64,000 bases of DNA from Maratus speciosus (lineage: Eukaryota; Arthropoda; Arachnida; Araneae; Salticidae), in assembly GCA_963932465.1 (NCBI GenBank), contig OZ010796.1, forward strand, positions 80,113,292 through 80,177,291. The letters are read 5' to 3'. How positions within the stretch are numbered: position 1 is the stretch's first letter; each line of letters begins with the position of its first letter. The translations under genes and the position numbers were made by a program. Shown one piece after another: positions 9,950 through 22,890 of the stretch. The notes below the pieces were generated by a model, which worked only from the letters and a program-made list of their open reading frames with translations, made no database searches and was not told the DNA's origin.

Positions 9950-12445
9950 TCTCCCCCCCCCCCCCCCCTGGGATTGCACTTATACTCTAAAGTGAAAGCT
10001 GGGTTCCCAGCATTTTCAAGAAGGCTCACGTTTTCAGCACCAGCCTTGGCGAGTTGGCGAAAGCGAGAGCGTTCAACCATTTCTAACGCCAATCGTCGTC
10101 TTGTGTTTTGTTTTGAACCGAAATGGCGGAAGACGAACTAGCATATTTTAGAATAACAGTCCTACCTAAATTAAAGAAATATTTTCAGTTATGTGTTCTA
10201 GATGAAAAGAAATCTTCTTCGAAAGAAATTGTATTACGAATTCTTATACTCTGTTTTATCGAAGGCCTTTATTACTTTTGATGATATGGATTAAAATTTT
10301 GATTATTTGATCCCCTCAAAAATCTAAATTTTCATTCAGTTGAGCATTATTAAATCCATACCTCCTAAACAAAAACTCATTACCTTTATATATTTAGATA
10401 TTTGATTGCATATAAGGATGGATTTATGGGGATCATGAATTAATGCAGTTTCAGTGCATTTTGATGTATATAAACACAGGTTTTAAAAAATACCTGTGGC
10501 AGAAAATTACTATATTTTCTGTGATGAACTTATATAATTAATTTAATACCAAATCATTCTGCAGAAACAGCCCCCAAAGTCGAGTGAAAATAGGCCAAAC
10601 CAAGAAAGAAAAAAAAAACCTTTCACACCCCCCAAACAGGATGTTTAGAAATTGTCTTTTTAATGTGGGATGAAATTCTTAAGGGGAGGAGGGGTAGAAG
10701 GAAGATTGAATGACTATCTTTTGTTACTTCAAAGTAACAAATAAAATCATTAGAGAATTTTTTTAACTGTATATGATGGTGAGGGGCTATAGATTTAAAT
10801 AGTTAAATTTATCAATTAACAAATAGAAAAAACAGACCAAAAAATTAAAAACTTGGAATATTTAACTTTTTTCTTTTTTTTGGGGGGGGGGGGGGTGTAA
10901 ACAAAAACAAGCTTTTCTTTTTTTTCAGGGGGGGGGGGGGGCAGAATTTTAATAATTGGTCTTTTACTTATAGTTACTTCAAAGTAATAAATGGGACAGA
11001 AATTTTAAAAAACTATAAAGAATTTTAAAAAAAAATGAAATTGTGTGCACAAAAGGTTAATTCTTATAATTATTTTTTAAATCTTTCATTCTATTTGTTT
11101 CCTTATCTTTTTTTATGGTAAATTATTTATTTGTTATTTAAAAATCAATAGATAGAGCAAAACAGTAAAATTTATGCACTGTTATGAATAAGCGAAGGAA
11201 TAGTTAACATTTCAGACACAATTTTAACTAATCTTTTCTGCAAGACAGCAATGAATTTTAAATGGGCAAAAAATAGTGTGATGGAGGAGAGAGGGGGGGG
11301 GGGGAGAGAAAATTCGAAATGGGAGGTTGCCTCAGACGATTGAGCATTATTTTATTGCCACTTCAACTTAATAAATAGAGCAATATGTGTGCAGAATGAC
11401 GAAACATAAAGTGTGTGTGTGTGTGTGTGTGTGGGGGGGATTTCATTCGAGAGAAGAATTTACATGATTTATTCAAACATGACGAATTATTATTTTTAAA
11501 TAATAAATAAAACAACTAAGACGAAATGATATTTAAAAATATGGCAAAAATTTTAAAATAAAAACCTGAAGAATTTTAAAGATTTTCAATTTTGTACACT
11601 AGGGACAGACCAATGTCTTTTTCATAAAAACGCAAATAATGATAAAATTTTAACAATATTAAAATGTAATAGTAATTGATTTAATTGCATGCATCAACCT
11701 GCAATTATTTTAGCTGATAGATTTAATTGCAGGATACGGCTAAATAATTTATGCTTTATCGTTCAATCTAATTATAATCGAATTGATTTTAGTTTCAACT
11801 TCCTATTAACTTCTAATCGCAATTAAATTAAAAACAATTAATTTTTAATGAATTATTTCAGTGAAAATGTGTTTTATTAATGCAATCAACACGTCACACA
11901 ACTATGCCGCTTAATAATAATAAAAAAAAAAAACTAAATTAATTCAGTAATAATACTAATAAAACTATGTTCAATTGTGTCATAAAAACATGATCAATAC
12001 AATTATATTTATTAAAGAAAATTTTTACGTCTGTTTTTAAAATACGTTCTCAATTTCTTCGAACATATAGCGAATTAATGAAATAAATGAATATTATAGA
12101 ACTGAAAAAAATAACTTATGTTTGAATTATATATATTTGTGCAATTAAAAGTTATTTTAATCCGAAAAAGATCTTTGTTTTAAGGAAGGTTCTAATTGCA
12201 AACCACGGTGAAATAACATTTCGTCTAGCTTTTTACATTTGCGGAAAAAACAAATGAAAAAAAGCACATCTCTTCCTCTCAGCAAAGGAATGGGGTTGCT
12301 GTTCGCTACGCGTACGACGTCACGAACAAAAAAGTGTGCGTAGCGTTGAATTCATCCCCGCGCCAACCCTTACTCTGGCGATAAGGTGCTCAAAACGTGA
12401 GCCTTCTTGAAAAAGCGGGCGGTCATCCCTGTCATCCCTATAAAG
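9950..12445. mobile_element. 2.5-kb insertion within the 78-bp array
   Basis: The array text atgcctttc occurs on both sides (9941-9949 and 12446-12454), as a target duplication would. Near both ends an inverted block reads ttttcaagaaggctcacg on the left and its complement on the right, followed by agcacc. The interior has G12-type runs, a GT repeat near 11415 and AT-rich sequence, with no recognisable coding. The extreme ends (C-run on the left) do not form a clean TIR, so the class is unassigned. Confidence 0.65.
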
Positions 12446-13035
12446 ATGCCTTTCAAAAATCTATTTATCGTGTTTTTCTAATCATTGCGCCCTTGGATAG
12501 ACTTCTTTTCAACGCCTCTCTTTAAAAATAACTTCCAAAAAACTAATATCGTAATTTTGCAATCATGGCGCCCTTGGTCATATTTATTTTCAGTGCCTCT
12601 GTAAAAAGAACTTTCAAAAAACTAATATCGTGTTTTTGTAATCATGGCGCTCTTGGTCAGATTTTTTCAGCGCCTCTGTAAAAATAACTTAAAAGAAAAC
12701 TAATATCGTGTTTTTGTAGTCATGGCGCCCTTGGTTAGGTTTATTTTCGGCGCCTCTGTAAAAATAACTTTAAAAAAACTAATGTCGTGTTTTCGTAATC
12801 ATGGCGCCCTTGGTGAGATTTTTTTCAGCGCGCCTGTTAAAGCAACTTAAAAAAACTAATATCATGCTTTTGTAATCCTGTCGCCCTTGGTCAGATTTTT
12901 TTTCAGCGCCTCTGTAAAAATAACTTAAAAAAAACTGATATCGTGTTTTTGTAATCATGGCGCCCTTGGTCACTTGGTCAGATTTTTTTCTGCGCTACTG
13001 TAAAAATAACTTTCAAAAAACTAGCATCATGTTTT
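12446..13035 (+). repeat. ~78-bp tandem array, second block
   Basis: About seven more units of the array seen at 9180-9949, in the same orientation and phase (gcgcccttggtcag marker every ~78 bases). The array then runs out into a CA-rich stretch near 13050. This continuity supports an insertion event between the two blocks. Confidence 0.9.
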
Positions 13036-13324
13036 TGTAATAGCAACACCCTCCCAACATACACACGCACACTCCTCACAAATTCACACATAAATTGATG
13101 CTCTTAGTTCTGCTAAAGTGGAGCATTCCATAATTTCTTAATGATAATATAAGTGTTAGACCACCAAGACTAATTCTTCACAAGATGTTGCAATGGAAAC
13201 TTATGTAAATTTTGCTTTTGAAAGAAGAAAATGTTTTTTTATATCTATTTAAAAATTCGATAATATTTTTTAGCATCCAAAAAAGCCAATATCTAAAAGC
13301 GTTTTTCTTTTAAAAACCGGATCT

Positions 13325-13733
13325 GGGCGATTCCATGCGGAGAGTCACACACGTAACGCAGGCTTTAATTTGCATTTATTCAATTATTTATTATATTTTA
13401 ATGTTAATTCTGATTTTAGGTGGTATGGTAAATAAGTTATTAACATATTTTTTAGTTTAAATGTGTGTAAGTAAAACTCACAGAAATATATCATTTAATT
13501 TCATACTCAAAATGTGCTTTTTTTCTGAAGTAGAAAAAAACGCATTTTGAGTAATGAAATTAAATGATATACTTCTGTGAGTTTTATTGACACACATTTA
13601 AATTTAAAAATATGCTAATAACTTATTTACCATACCACTCAAAATCAGAATTAACATTAAAATTTAATAAATAATTGAATAAATGCAATTTAAAGCCTGC
13701 GTTACGTGTGTGACACTCTCCACGGAATCGCCC
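13325..13733. mobile_element. 409-bp near-perfect hairpin element, 4-bp TSD
   Basis: The left arm from gggcgattccatgcggagag and the right arm ending ctctccacggaatcgccc are inverted copies along about 200 bases each, meeting near 13520 at a loop of only a few bases. The flanks repeat atct (13321-13324 and 13734-13737). Such high arm identity suggests recent origin. A 4-bp TSD is used by Sola-type elements among others, but I make no firm superfamily call. Confidence 0.82.
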
Positions 13734-14572
13734 ATCTGCTTAACCAGCGCTAAACTTCAATCACCCCATCCCCCCCCCCCGATTTATAAATTGAAAAATA
13801 CACATGTAATTAAAATAAATAGATAATCCACTAAAATTGTAAAAGTCGTTTTACAAAAGAATGGATAGATATAAGTAAAGAGAAGTGCAGATGTGTTTGT
13901 GTTCAGTTTTCAATGCTGTTAGTCAATAACGTGGGAGTTCCTAAGAAGACAAATTACCATTTCGGCGGGGTTTCAAGTTAACTAGATATGGGTTCTATAC
14001 ATACCCAGTGGTTTCTGTAGTAATACCAGATGCGATACTTTTTTTTTTGTTATACCGTATTCTGGAGCTCTGTATCTTTCTATAGAAAATAGAAATCGGA
14101 TTTGGAGGTATTTTCCCATGAAATACTAATTAATACCCGACACACGTTCGACGTACAAGCGTCTGCGAAGAAAGAATCGTTAAAAATGAAAAAATAAAAT
14201 ATTGAATCAAGCAACTGTTATAGCAGTTTTATAATGTTTTGTGTAACAACACAAGTGGTGTATTACACAAAATTCCTCTTCAGTCGAGAATTCTTAATTG
14301 TTATACATCTTTTTAGCTGCCCAAAACTTTTGACGACATTATTAAATAATTTTCATTGATACGTGCATCAAATTTTAAAAAAATTCCCATTAAAGTGAAA
14401 ACGAAAAATAACTTTGCCAGTAAACCTTATCATTTTTTGGATACATTTCTTTTTTTCAAGATATCGAGTAAAAAATAATTGCAAAATAATGAACACATAT
14501 AAGATTCATTGCTGTAGGAAAAAATGTGTTTTTTTTTCTTCTTTTCAATTTTTTTCCATATTACACAATTAA

Positions 14573-14802
14573 GGGGGCTGGTCATTCAGCTTCCGATTTC
14601 CCCTCACTAAAGTAAAGTCTATGGGTATATGATGCAGTCGTATATTTAAAAAATCTCCTCGGGAAATTAATATTTTAAACTTCTATTTTTTGCGTACACT
14701 TCCTAGAAGATGTCTTTTTTTTTCTTAGTTCTCAAAATATTTCTAAAGCATTGACTTAATTTTATAGGAAGTGTTAAAATCTTACTCACAGTTCGCACGC
14801 TT
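14573..14802 (-). mobile_element. Half copy of the TTAA palindromic MITE
   Basis: TTAA (14569-14572) is followed by gggggctggtcattcagctt and then about 220 bases matching the complement of the right arm of 6615-7057 as far as cttactcacag. The second arm is missing. Sequence beyond about 14802 is unrelated, including a long T run near 14900. Confidence 0.78.
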
Positions 14803-14898
14803 TATTTTGTAATACAACGCTTAAATATAATTTTGATACATTTTACTTTTAAAAAATGCAAATATATTTGAAGCTATTGTAGCTCTTCTGGTGCTTTT

Positions 14899-14930
<32 letters not shown>

Positions 14931-17780
14931 TTTTGTGCGTGTGAGTTGCGGCGAACGTTGTAGTTTAAATTTGGCTTATTTGAAATTAAAATAAACAGTA
15001 ATTTTTAATTAAATATGACTTATTTTAGTGACTAGACGAGACAAAGGGTGGAAATTATAAAAAACTCTTTTTTTTTTCTTTTAAATGCTGATTATTTGAA
15101 GAGGGTATTCAACTTTCATAGTAGAAAAATACTTATTTTTGATGATTGAAAAAAAAAATCCTTAATGCACAAAATAATTATATAAGAAAAAAAGCTGACA
15201 AAATTAGAAGTGAAACAATTCAGTATTATTAAAGTAATCGTGTTGTGGTCATCTATTTAAAAATGCAATTTTGAGAAAAGCTAGTTTCTGTTTTATGTTA
15301 TAATTATAATAGAGCGCTTATTGTATGTTTTTTTTTACTTATATAGAATGGTCTAATCCAGGTTCTGGCCACATAAAGAAGTCTTAATTCCGTTGATAAA
15401 GCCGCTAAAATAAAAACTCGATTTTCCGAAATTTATAAGTTATGATGACGTGTAAATCCTTAAAGCGGTTCTCAAAAAATATTTTTTAACGTTCAATAAT
15501 GCGAAAATTTCTGCTCATTTACAAACATGAAAATATTGTTCAACAGAAACCGAATTTCGGTTACCTTCCTAGTTTCGACCGAAAACGAAAGCGGAACTGT
15601 TTTAAAAATAAATTCAAAGTAATTAACATAAACATACATATATGCATGTTATCTGAATAATGTTTTGCGTAGAAACGGCAGTGCATAATTATCAATTTAA
15701 AATAATTTGATTGAAATAAAATTACTTAAATATAAACATAAAAAATTCTTAAAAAATAATTTAATTTAAAAATAACGAATTTAATAAATATTATTTATCC
15801 CCTTGTATGTGAATACATAGTACTATGTGCGGCTCTTTGGATGGGAGTGCCGTTTAAGGGAGGCTAGAGAGGGGCAGTTATAGTAATACCGAAAATTCGC
15901 AGTATTTTTGCCGAAACTAAGATTTTGGTCTGAAAACGAAAATGAAACCGAATATTAGGCCAAACTCTACATAAAAGAATGAGACTTGCAGGCTTGGTTA
16001 TTGGGGCGATTTATAATACAATAGATTCTTTTCTTTAAATTAATTACATCTTGAGTTAAAATTGATTGTTGTCTCGTGACAAGAGTTATCTCCCTCTTCC
16101 ACCACTGTAGCGTCAGGAAATTCGGTTCAAAACGCCACCTTTGACAGCATTTTCTGAAAGATCTACTGCTTTTCTTAAAAAATATAAAAGACTGTCTGAT
16201 TACAAAGTTTCTGATGGGCAATAAAATATAGCTGGTATTTTCAGCCACGTAAAGCAGTCAGCAGTTGAAATGAAATTTAATGCAAACCTTTAAAACAAAA
16301 CTATTATGCAATAAAATCCAAGCATTACCACTTTTTCAAAATAATACATTCAATGTAATACTTTTAAAGAATTATTACTTTTCCGAAGATTTTCTGACAC
16401 CGGCCCCTGCCCTGCGTACACACATGAATCGCGGTAAAAAAGAACAAGATCTTTAAAAAACAGAAACAATTCCATTATTGGGCACAGCCTTTGTAAATTT
16501 CCTCATTTGGAAGAAAACCGAAATACATTATGTCCCAGGGAAAAGAGAGTACCGAAATCAGTCATCTATTGTCCCCTCCACAGAAACTGGAAATGCATGT
16601 GTTTCTAAGTTTAAACCGATAGCCGGTACAAGGTGCCCCTGATGTGAAATCTGCTTCGTTTGTCTCGTTCAGTGTTAAAGAATTGCTCCGTCTTTATATT
16701 ATTTGCGTGTGTACCGAGTTATTTACTTATTTTAGTGTAATCTTAAGCCTTTTTCATAAACTTTTACTTAACCTTTTTTTTTAAATAGTGTACAGTATTA
16801 TAAAATATCATCACCATCATAGCTCATCTATGCTGATGTTGCATCCACGAAAAAACAATATAAGTTAAGATTACTTATTATTATTTTTTTTATTAATTGT
16901 GTCTTTTCACATGAGTGTTTATTAGTTTGAATTTTTGCGAAATTTTCAGAAATTGTCAAATTTATTTCTTTATTTTCTGTTTATAACAGTTGCGAAAAAA
17001 AAAATCTGGGATGAAAACTAAATGATATTTTTAATATTTCCCGAAATATGATTTGTTTGCTGCTACGAACTAAATTGAATAATAACGAAAACTGTAGTAA
17101 TAATGTTAAAGAATATTTGTCTTTCATGCATTTTCAGACTAATTATATATATTTAAACTGTTTAAATAGCGGGATTCAAACCAAACGCTTCTCTATAATT
17201 TATTTTAATGTTGAAAAAATAAAAGAATAAAACAATTTTTAAAAATAATTCACGTAAAATATACGGCATTCTTGCCCTGAACAAAAATAATTTTTCTGAA
17301 AATTTTTACACCATAATTAGTATTTGTATACTAGAGATTGTATTATATAAAATATTATTGAATTGTATAAAGAATTGTTTTTCACTTTTGAGTTTTGACC
17401 CAACGAAATTGTTTTTGTTTGTTTTATTTTAATATTTTATTTTCCATTTTGAGATAATTGTATGGAGATTGTTATTCGGAGTAAAGTTTGAATTAACTCA
17501 TCAGATAAGGTGAGCGGAATTCGAAAATTGAGATAGCTTTTTTAGAAAAGTGTGGAAAAAAATACCTCTAAGTTGGCAACACTGGTCTAACATCAGAAGT
17601 GCAATGTTTTGCGGGGAACTATTTTTGTGCATATTACATTTCTATAGTATAAAATACTAATTTGGGTGTCATAATTATTTTAGGAATAAAGTTTTCGCTA
17701 TAGCAATATACTCGTATTTATTTTTTAAAATGATTTTTTATACATAATTTGTATAGTATGTGTGTGTGTATGTACATATA
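14803..17780. other. AT-rich filler, no gene recognised
   Basis: This stretch contains T-rich tracts (14899-14933) and several short ORFs. The 93-residue minus-strand ORF at 15967-16248 has no domain I recognise. A TATG/TGTG microsatellite lies just before the pogo-type MITE. The sequence is inside the 10.3-kb hAT-like segment. Confidence 0.5.
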
Positions 17781-18583
17781 CAGTAAAACCTCCCAAGCGA
17801 TCACGTTCCGCTCCAATAAAAATTGGTCGCTCCGAGAGGTGGTCCCTTAATGGAGGTCATGTTTAAATCAACATTTTAATTTTTGAAAAAGGTAACAATT
17901 AAAGTTATTAAAATTTATTTTTCACTTTAGGAAAAAATATAAAAGTTTAAGTATCAAAACAAAAGTTAATTACATAAGTTAATTACTGCAGAGTGTAAAA
18001 AATGAATACATTGACGTTTGCTTTGATTTTACGGTTTTATCTTCTATAACTTTTACTTCTAAGTCCTTTCAAAGTTCAGTAAATAAATGCATTTATTTTA
18101 TTTTTGTTTATTTTTTTTTTGACTGGGACAAATAATGACGATTTCATTAATTTATCTGTTTCTTTGAGAGTTTCCTGACAGAATGGGGCAGGGAATTTTA
18201 TTGACCGTCATTCTTAATTTTTCATCAGAGTTAAATTCAATACCTAAAATGGCACAAAGGGTTTAAACACTTAAAAGTTACCGAAATAAAAAAAAATAAA
18301 TAAAAAAAATAAAAATAATGAACTTAGTTTAGAAGTTTGATGAATAATGCGCTCTCCGGACTTATTTTTCTAATAAAACCTTCTTCAAGACAGGAAAAAA
18401 CGGAATTTGTTTAATTTTCTTCGAAGAAATGGGTCGCTCATGGAGGGAGTTCAACTGGGATGGTCTCTGAATGGAGGTAAAATTAGAATTGAGCTTATGG
18501 GAATAAATTTCGTTCCATTCAAAAATTCATCGTTCAGGGAGGTAGTCGCTTAATGGAGGTTGTCGCACAGGGATGTTTCATTG
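17781..18583. mobile_element. pogo/Tigger-type MITE
   Basis: The left end cagtaaaacctccc and the complemented right end caatgaaacatcc are related inverted termini, each flanked by TA (17779-17780, 18584-18585). The cagtaaaacctc... start is characteristic of Tigger/pogo family ends. Internal pieces such as ggtcgct and aatggaggt recur near both ends. It contains no ORF of note and lies near the right end of the 10.3-kb hAT-like segment. Confidence 0.72.
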
Positions 18584-18693
18584 TATATGTATGTATATAT
18601 ATATATATAAGCATTTGTGCCCTTTTGTAAGGCAATCGGCGCCCTTTTTATCCGTTTTGCCACCGCCCTCTCAGTTATGCCAATACGACCCTG

Positions 18694-18771
18694 GTCATCG
18701 CGCTTGAAAGTTTTCCCATAGGCTAACATGGGATTTCGCGATCGGGGAGTTTTAGTGCAGCGGAGCCTTAA
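18694..18771. mobile_element. TTAA palindromic MITE, right part (split)
   Basis: This is the continuation of the element begun at 8013. It starts with the duplicated gtcatcgc, continues gcttgaaagttttcccatag (the complement of sequence near 8050-8070), and ends agtgcagcggagccTTAA. Confidence 0.82.
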
Positions 18772-20892
18772 CTCTCTGTTGAAGCTGAAATTTAATTCTC
18801 CGTTAACTCAACCTTCCGAGATCCGAGAATAAATCAAAACTAGTGTTCGGTAACCCAACCTACGTACGGTACATAGGTTGTTCGGCCGCGCATGTGCACT
18901 CGAAGCAAAGATGGCGGTCTGTTTTTGAACGGTCTCTGAACTGTCTGGCGGTCTCTGAACGCTGATGCTTTTTTAGACAAATCTGTTTGTAATTCAGTAA
19001 TTGAACGAAATGCCAATTGTAAAAGAGCAAATATAAAAGAATGTATTGCTTTTAATTTTTGAGGGTTTTTTTTATACTATAACTGAATAAACTCAATATT
19101 ATATTAATTTGTAACTAAACCTTCATATTTCAAAGCTTAATTTCTACTGAGTAATTTTGGTGTTTGGTGGCGCCATCTACCGAATGCGAATAGAAAGACA
19201 AAATTCTTAGAACTTTGAGTTACATGATTCAAATCTTTTTATTTATTTTTAGTATAATAATAAAAAAAGAAAAGCAGTTTTTCTTACTTTTCAGTTTCAG
19301 CCTCTTCTTATTTGTTTAAAGCATGGAATCATAGAAGCAGGAATTTTCATTTTCTGTTAAGTATTACTTGTACATATATGGTCATTCATTTATAATAGCT
19401 AAATAATAATCCGTTGAATTATAATATACAATAATAATTAATTTGAACTATATTCTTGTTAAGTTTAAAATAATTATTTTTGTTTGAAAGAAACATTTTT
19501 CAGCGGATTTCTTGAAAATTTTCGCATTTCGCTAGAAATTTTTAGAACATGTACTAAAATTATTATACAAGAAATAATAATAATAATAAATATCTATTAT
19601 AATAATCTTCACATGAAATGATAAAAAAAACCCTTCTTACGTCTCCTATAAGGGATAAAGGGTAATTTTAACCAAAATATTTTAATTGAATAAGTAATCA
19701 ATTATTTTTGTCAAATAAAATATACACATTAGGATATATGAAAATGTCTTTATATTTAATACTCGCTGCAAAATAAATAGGTAAATAAACCTAGCCGTTA
19801 TTTACTTTTAGAAAAAAAAATATGTATTTTTTTTATGAAGTAACATTTTTTTTTTTTTTAATTTTACTGTAACACAAAATTTTGTAAAATAGAACATCTT
19901 ATAACTGTATTAGTATTTCTAACTTTTGAGCTTAATTTTGTGAAAGAATAAAACCATAAAAGCAAAATAGCAATTCGAAATTCATTTGTAACGTTAATTT
20001 ATATAAAAATTAAACACAAGTATGCACTTTCAGTACTCATTTTTGAAAACTTGTCCTAAGTGAGGATAGAACTCATCGACCTTTATTAGTGCGTCATGTG
20101 ATTCCTTTAGCCAATCAGCTGTATACTTTTCAACTCGTGGTTCAATAACCCACGGTCGAATAATCTCGCTTCTGAAGTTAACGATGAATTCCAAATATTA
20201 ACCGGCAGTTAGATTTGCTAACCTAAGGTTTCTCAACTGGGAGTTGAACTGCAAGTTGAAGGTTCATGGAGAATCTGCTGGTTATAGTTGAGTGAGCCAA
20301 ACCTGATAGTAATCAAGCCCACAGAACTCGAAAAAAGAATGCACCATTAATGTTCGAAAACGTTGGTAACTGAAGTCTAAGATAAAATTTCATAATACAG
20401 AAAGTAGCCGAATGTAATCGAAGTTGAATGAACCAAATTCCGTTGAAATTAGGCCCTTAGAACCCGAGGAAAGAATGCGCCCCAAGCAGTGGAAGGTGCT
20501 CCCTCTCATAAATTTCACAAATCACATCGAGCATTAACATGATATCTAAGATTACCTTTAAAGTAACGCGATTTTTAATTTTCGGCGGTAGTGTGTAAAC
20601 GTAAGTTTTTGCCGAAAAAGAAGATAATGTTCGAAAAAGGTGGTAGCTGAGATAAAAAGAAGGACCGGGTCCTGGGTGCAGGATCTTAACTGGAATTTAA
20701 TTGGTAGTTTTAAAGTACAGCTGGAGGACGCTAAAACCAAGATAGCTGGAAGAGAGAATGTAGGTCCATCCGAGAGGGATAATCTATCATCTGAGGGAAC
20801 AGGGGTGTGTGATGTGACGTCATTGGTGCGATGTGTTCTGTGAGTGTCATTGCTTTGTATGCTACTCCGTTTGCTCTTGTCTTAAATTGTCA
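18772..20892. other. Unassigned AT-rich sequence
   Basis: I see no gene. Short ORFs at 20558-20843 occur on both strands and have no recognisable motif. A stretch near 18900-18960 repeats ggtctctgaac twice. No TIR pair was identified. Confidence 0.5.
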
Positions 20893-21099
20893 GTTTAAAT
20901 CAGTGGCGTACGCAGGATTTTATTTCGGGGGGGGGGGGCTGACTTAAATTTCCATAATGTTCTACATCTTACGAAACACGTTGAATTGTGTTATAACCAG
21001 AAATCATTTTTGCCAATAAGGCCGTAGCCAGGGGGGGGGGGGAGGCAGGGATGACTTTGTTCCGAATTTTCCGAAAATTTGAAAAATTTGGTCCAGTCC

Positions 21100-22890
21100 G
21101 AAATTTCGGACTTAAAAAAAATCGCGATTTTTGACATGGTCGCCGAAAAAAATCAATTTCATCAATCGTTCGCAGAAAAGAAAAATCTCCAATTTCTTTA
21201 AAGGATCAAGGAAAAAACCGTAATTTTGTCATAAGGCCGCGGATAAAATGCGAAGTTTGTCAAAGGATTGCGAAAAAAAGTCAAATTTCGTAAAATGATC
21301 GCGGAGAAAACGCGAATTACGTCAAATGAGCACAGAAAAACCCGAATTTCGTCATAAGGCCGCAGAAAAAACGCGAATTTCATCAAAAGTTTGCGGAAAA
21401 ATACGAATTTCGAAAAAAGATTGCTAAAAACACGCACTCCGTCAAAGGAGCTAATTTCGTAAAGGATCGCAAAAAAAGCCAATTTTGTCAAAGGCACATG
21501 GAAAAGCGTGAATTTCGTCAGAAGGGCGCAGAAAAGCGCAAATTTTGTCAAAAAGCCGCGGAAAAACGAAAATTTCGACGAAGGATAGCGAAAAAACGCG
21601 AATTTGGTAAATGGTCACCGAAAAAGCACGAATTTCGTCAAATGACCACAGAAAATACGCGAATTTCGTCAAAGGGCCGCAGAAAAAACGCAAATTTCGA
21701 CAGAGGATCACTAAAAAAACACGCATTCCGTCAAAGGGAAGCAGAAAAAAACGCGAATTTCGTCAAAGGGACACAGAATAAACGTGAATTTCGCAAAAGG
21801 CCGCAGAAAAAACGCGAATTTCGTCAAAGGGGCGCAGAAAAAGCGGAAATTTCGACAAATGATCGCTAAAAAAACACGCATTTCGTCAAAGGGAAGCGGG
21901 GAAAACGCGAATTTCGTTAAAGGATCGCAAAAAAAAGAAAAGCAGGGTCACAAAGAAGGGCCACAGAAAAACGTGATCGACAAAAGGCTGCAGAAAAAAG
22001 CAAATTTAGTCAAAAAGCCGCGGGAAAAAAGCAAATTTCGACAAAGGATCTCAAAAAAACGCGAATTTCGACAAAGGGCCGCAGAAAAAACGCAAATTTA
22101 ATCAAGAAGTCGCGGGAAAAACGCGAATTTCGAAAAAAAGATCTCTTAAAAAACGCGAATTTCATCAAAAAGACGAGAAAAATACACAAATTTCGTCAAA
22201 ATTTCGCGGAAAAAAACGCAAATTTCGACGAAGGATTGCGTAAAAAATCGCGAATTTTGGCAAATGACCTCGGGAAAAACGCGAATTTCGTCAAAGGGCC
22301 GCAGAAGAAACGCAAATTTCGACAAAGCATCAATAAAAAAACACGCATTCCGTCAAAGGGAAGCGGAAAAACGCGAATTTCGTTAAAGATCGCAAAAAAA
22401 GAAAAAGCAGGGTCACAAAAAGGGCCACAGGAAAACGTGAATTTCGTTAAAAGACTGCGGAAAAAAAGCGAATTTCGTCAAACAGCCGCTAAAAAACGCT
22501 AGTTTCGTCAAAGAGCCGCAGAAAAAAAGCGAATTTCATCAAAAAGACGAGAAAAAAACGCGAATTTCGTCAAAAAAGCCGCGGAAAAAAGCAAAATTCG
22601 ACGAAGGATTTCGTAAAAAAAAACGCGAATTTCGGCAAAAATCCGAGGAAAAAACTTGAATTTCATAAAAAAAACGCCGAAAAACCGCGGAAAAAACACA
22701 AATTTCGACAGGATCATGAAAAAACCCCGCAAATTTCGTCACAGATCCGCGGAAAAAACGCAAACTTCGACGAAGGAGTGCGTAAAAAAACGCGAATTTC
22801 GGCAAAAAGCCGCAGAAAAAGTGAATTTCTTCAAAGGGCTGCGGAGAAAACGCAAATTTCGTCAAAAAAAACGTGGAAAAAAACAAATTT
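21100..22890 (+). repeat. ~31-bp minisatellite array
   Basis: More than fifty degenerate units of the type cgcgaatttcgtcaaag followed by gccgcagaaaaaa occupy this interval. Common alternatives are aatttcgac and ggatcgc. Length varies by a few bases from unit to unit. Because stops are rare in this text, long ORFs appear on both strands (up to 123 residues, KKREFRQK-like or mirrored FAFF-rich). They are low-complexity artefacts. Confidence 0.92.

Larger units (their letters stand above)
8372..18693. mobile_element. 10.3-kb hAT-like segment with perfect 8-bp TSD
   Basis: The left terminus is cagggtcgtactggccca; the complemented right terminus is cagggtcgtattggcata. Both are flanked by the identical 8-mer gtcatcgc (8364-8371, 18694-18701). 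Removing the segment and one 8-mer restores a continuous palindromic MITE, which independently confirms the borders. Inside are a ~78-bp tandem array in two blocks (9180-9949, 12446-13035), an insertion between them, a 409-bp hairpin, half of a TTAA MITE and a pogo-type MITE. I saw no hAT transposase, so it is non-autonomous. Its size comes from satellite and secondary insertions. Confidence 0.85.

Noticed and set aside
15967..16248. 93-residue minus-strand ORF
   Set aside because: No recognisable motif, and situated in AT-rich filler of a non-autonomous element. It cannot be distinguished from chance.
21100..22890. CRISPR-like periodicity
   Set aside because: Repeats are contiguous and degenerate with no unique spacers, and the context is eukaryotic transposon DNA.
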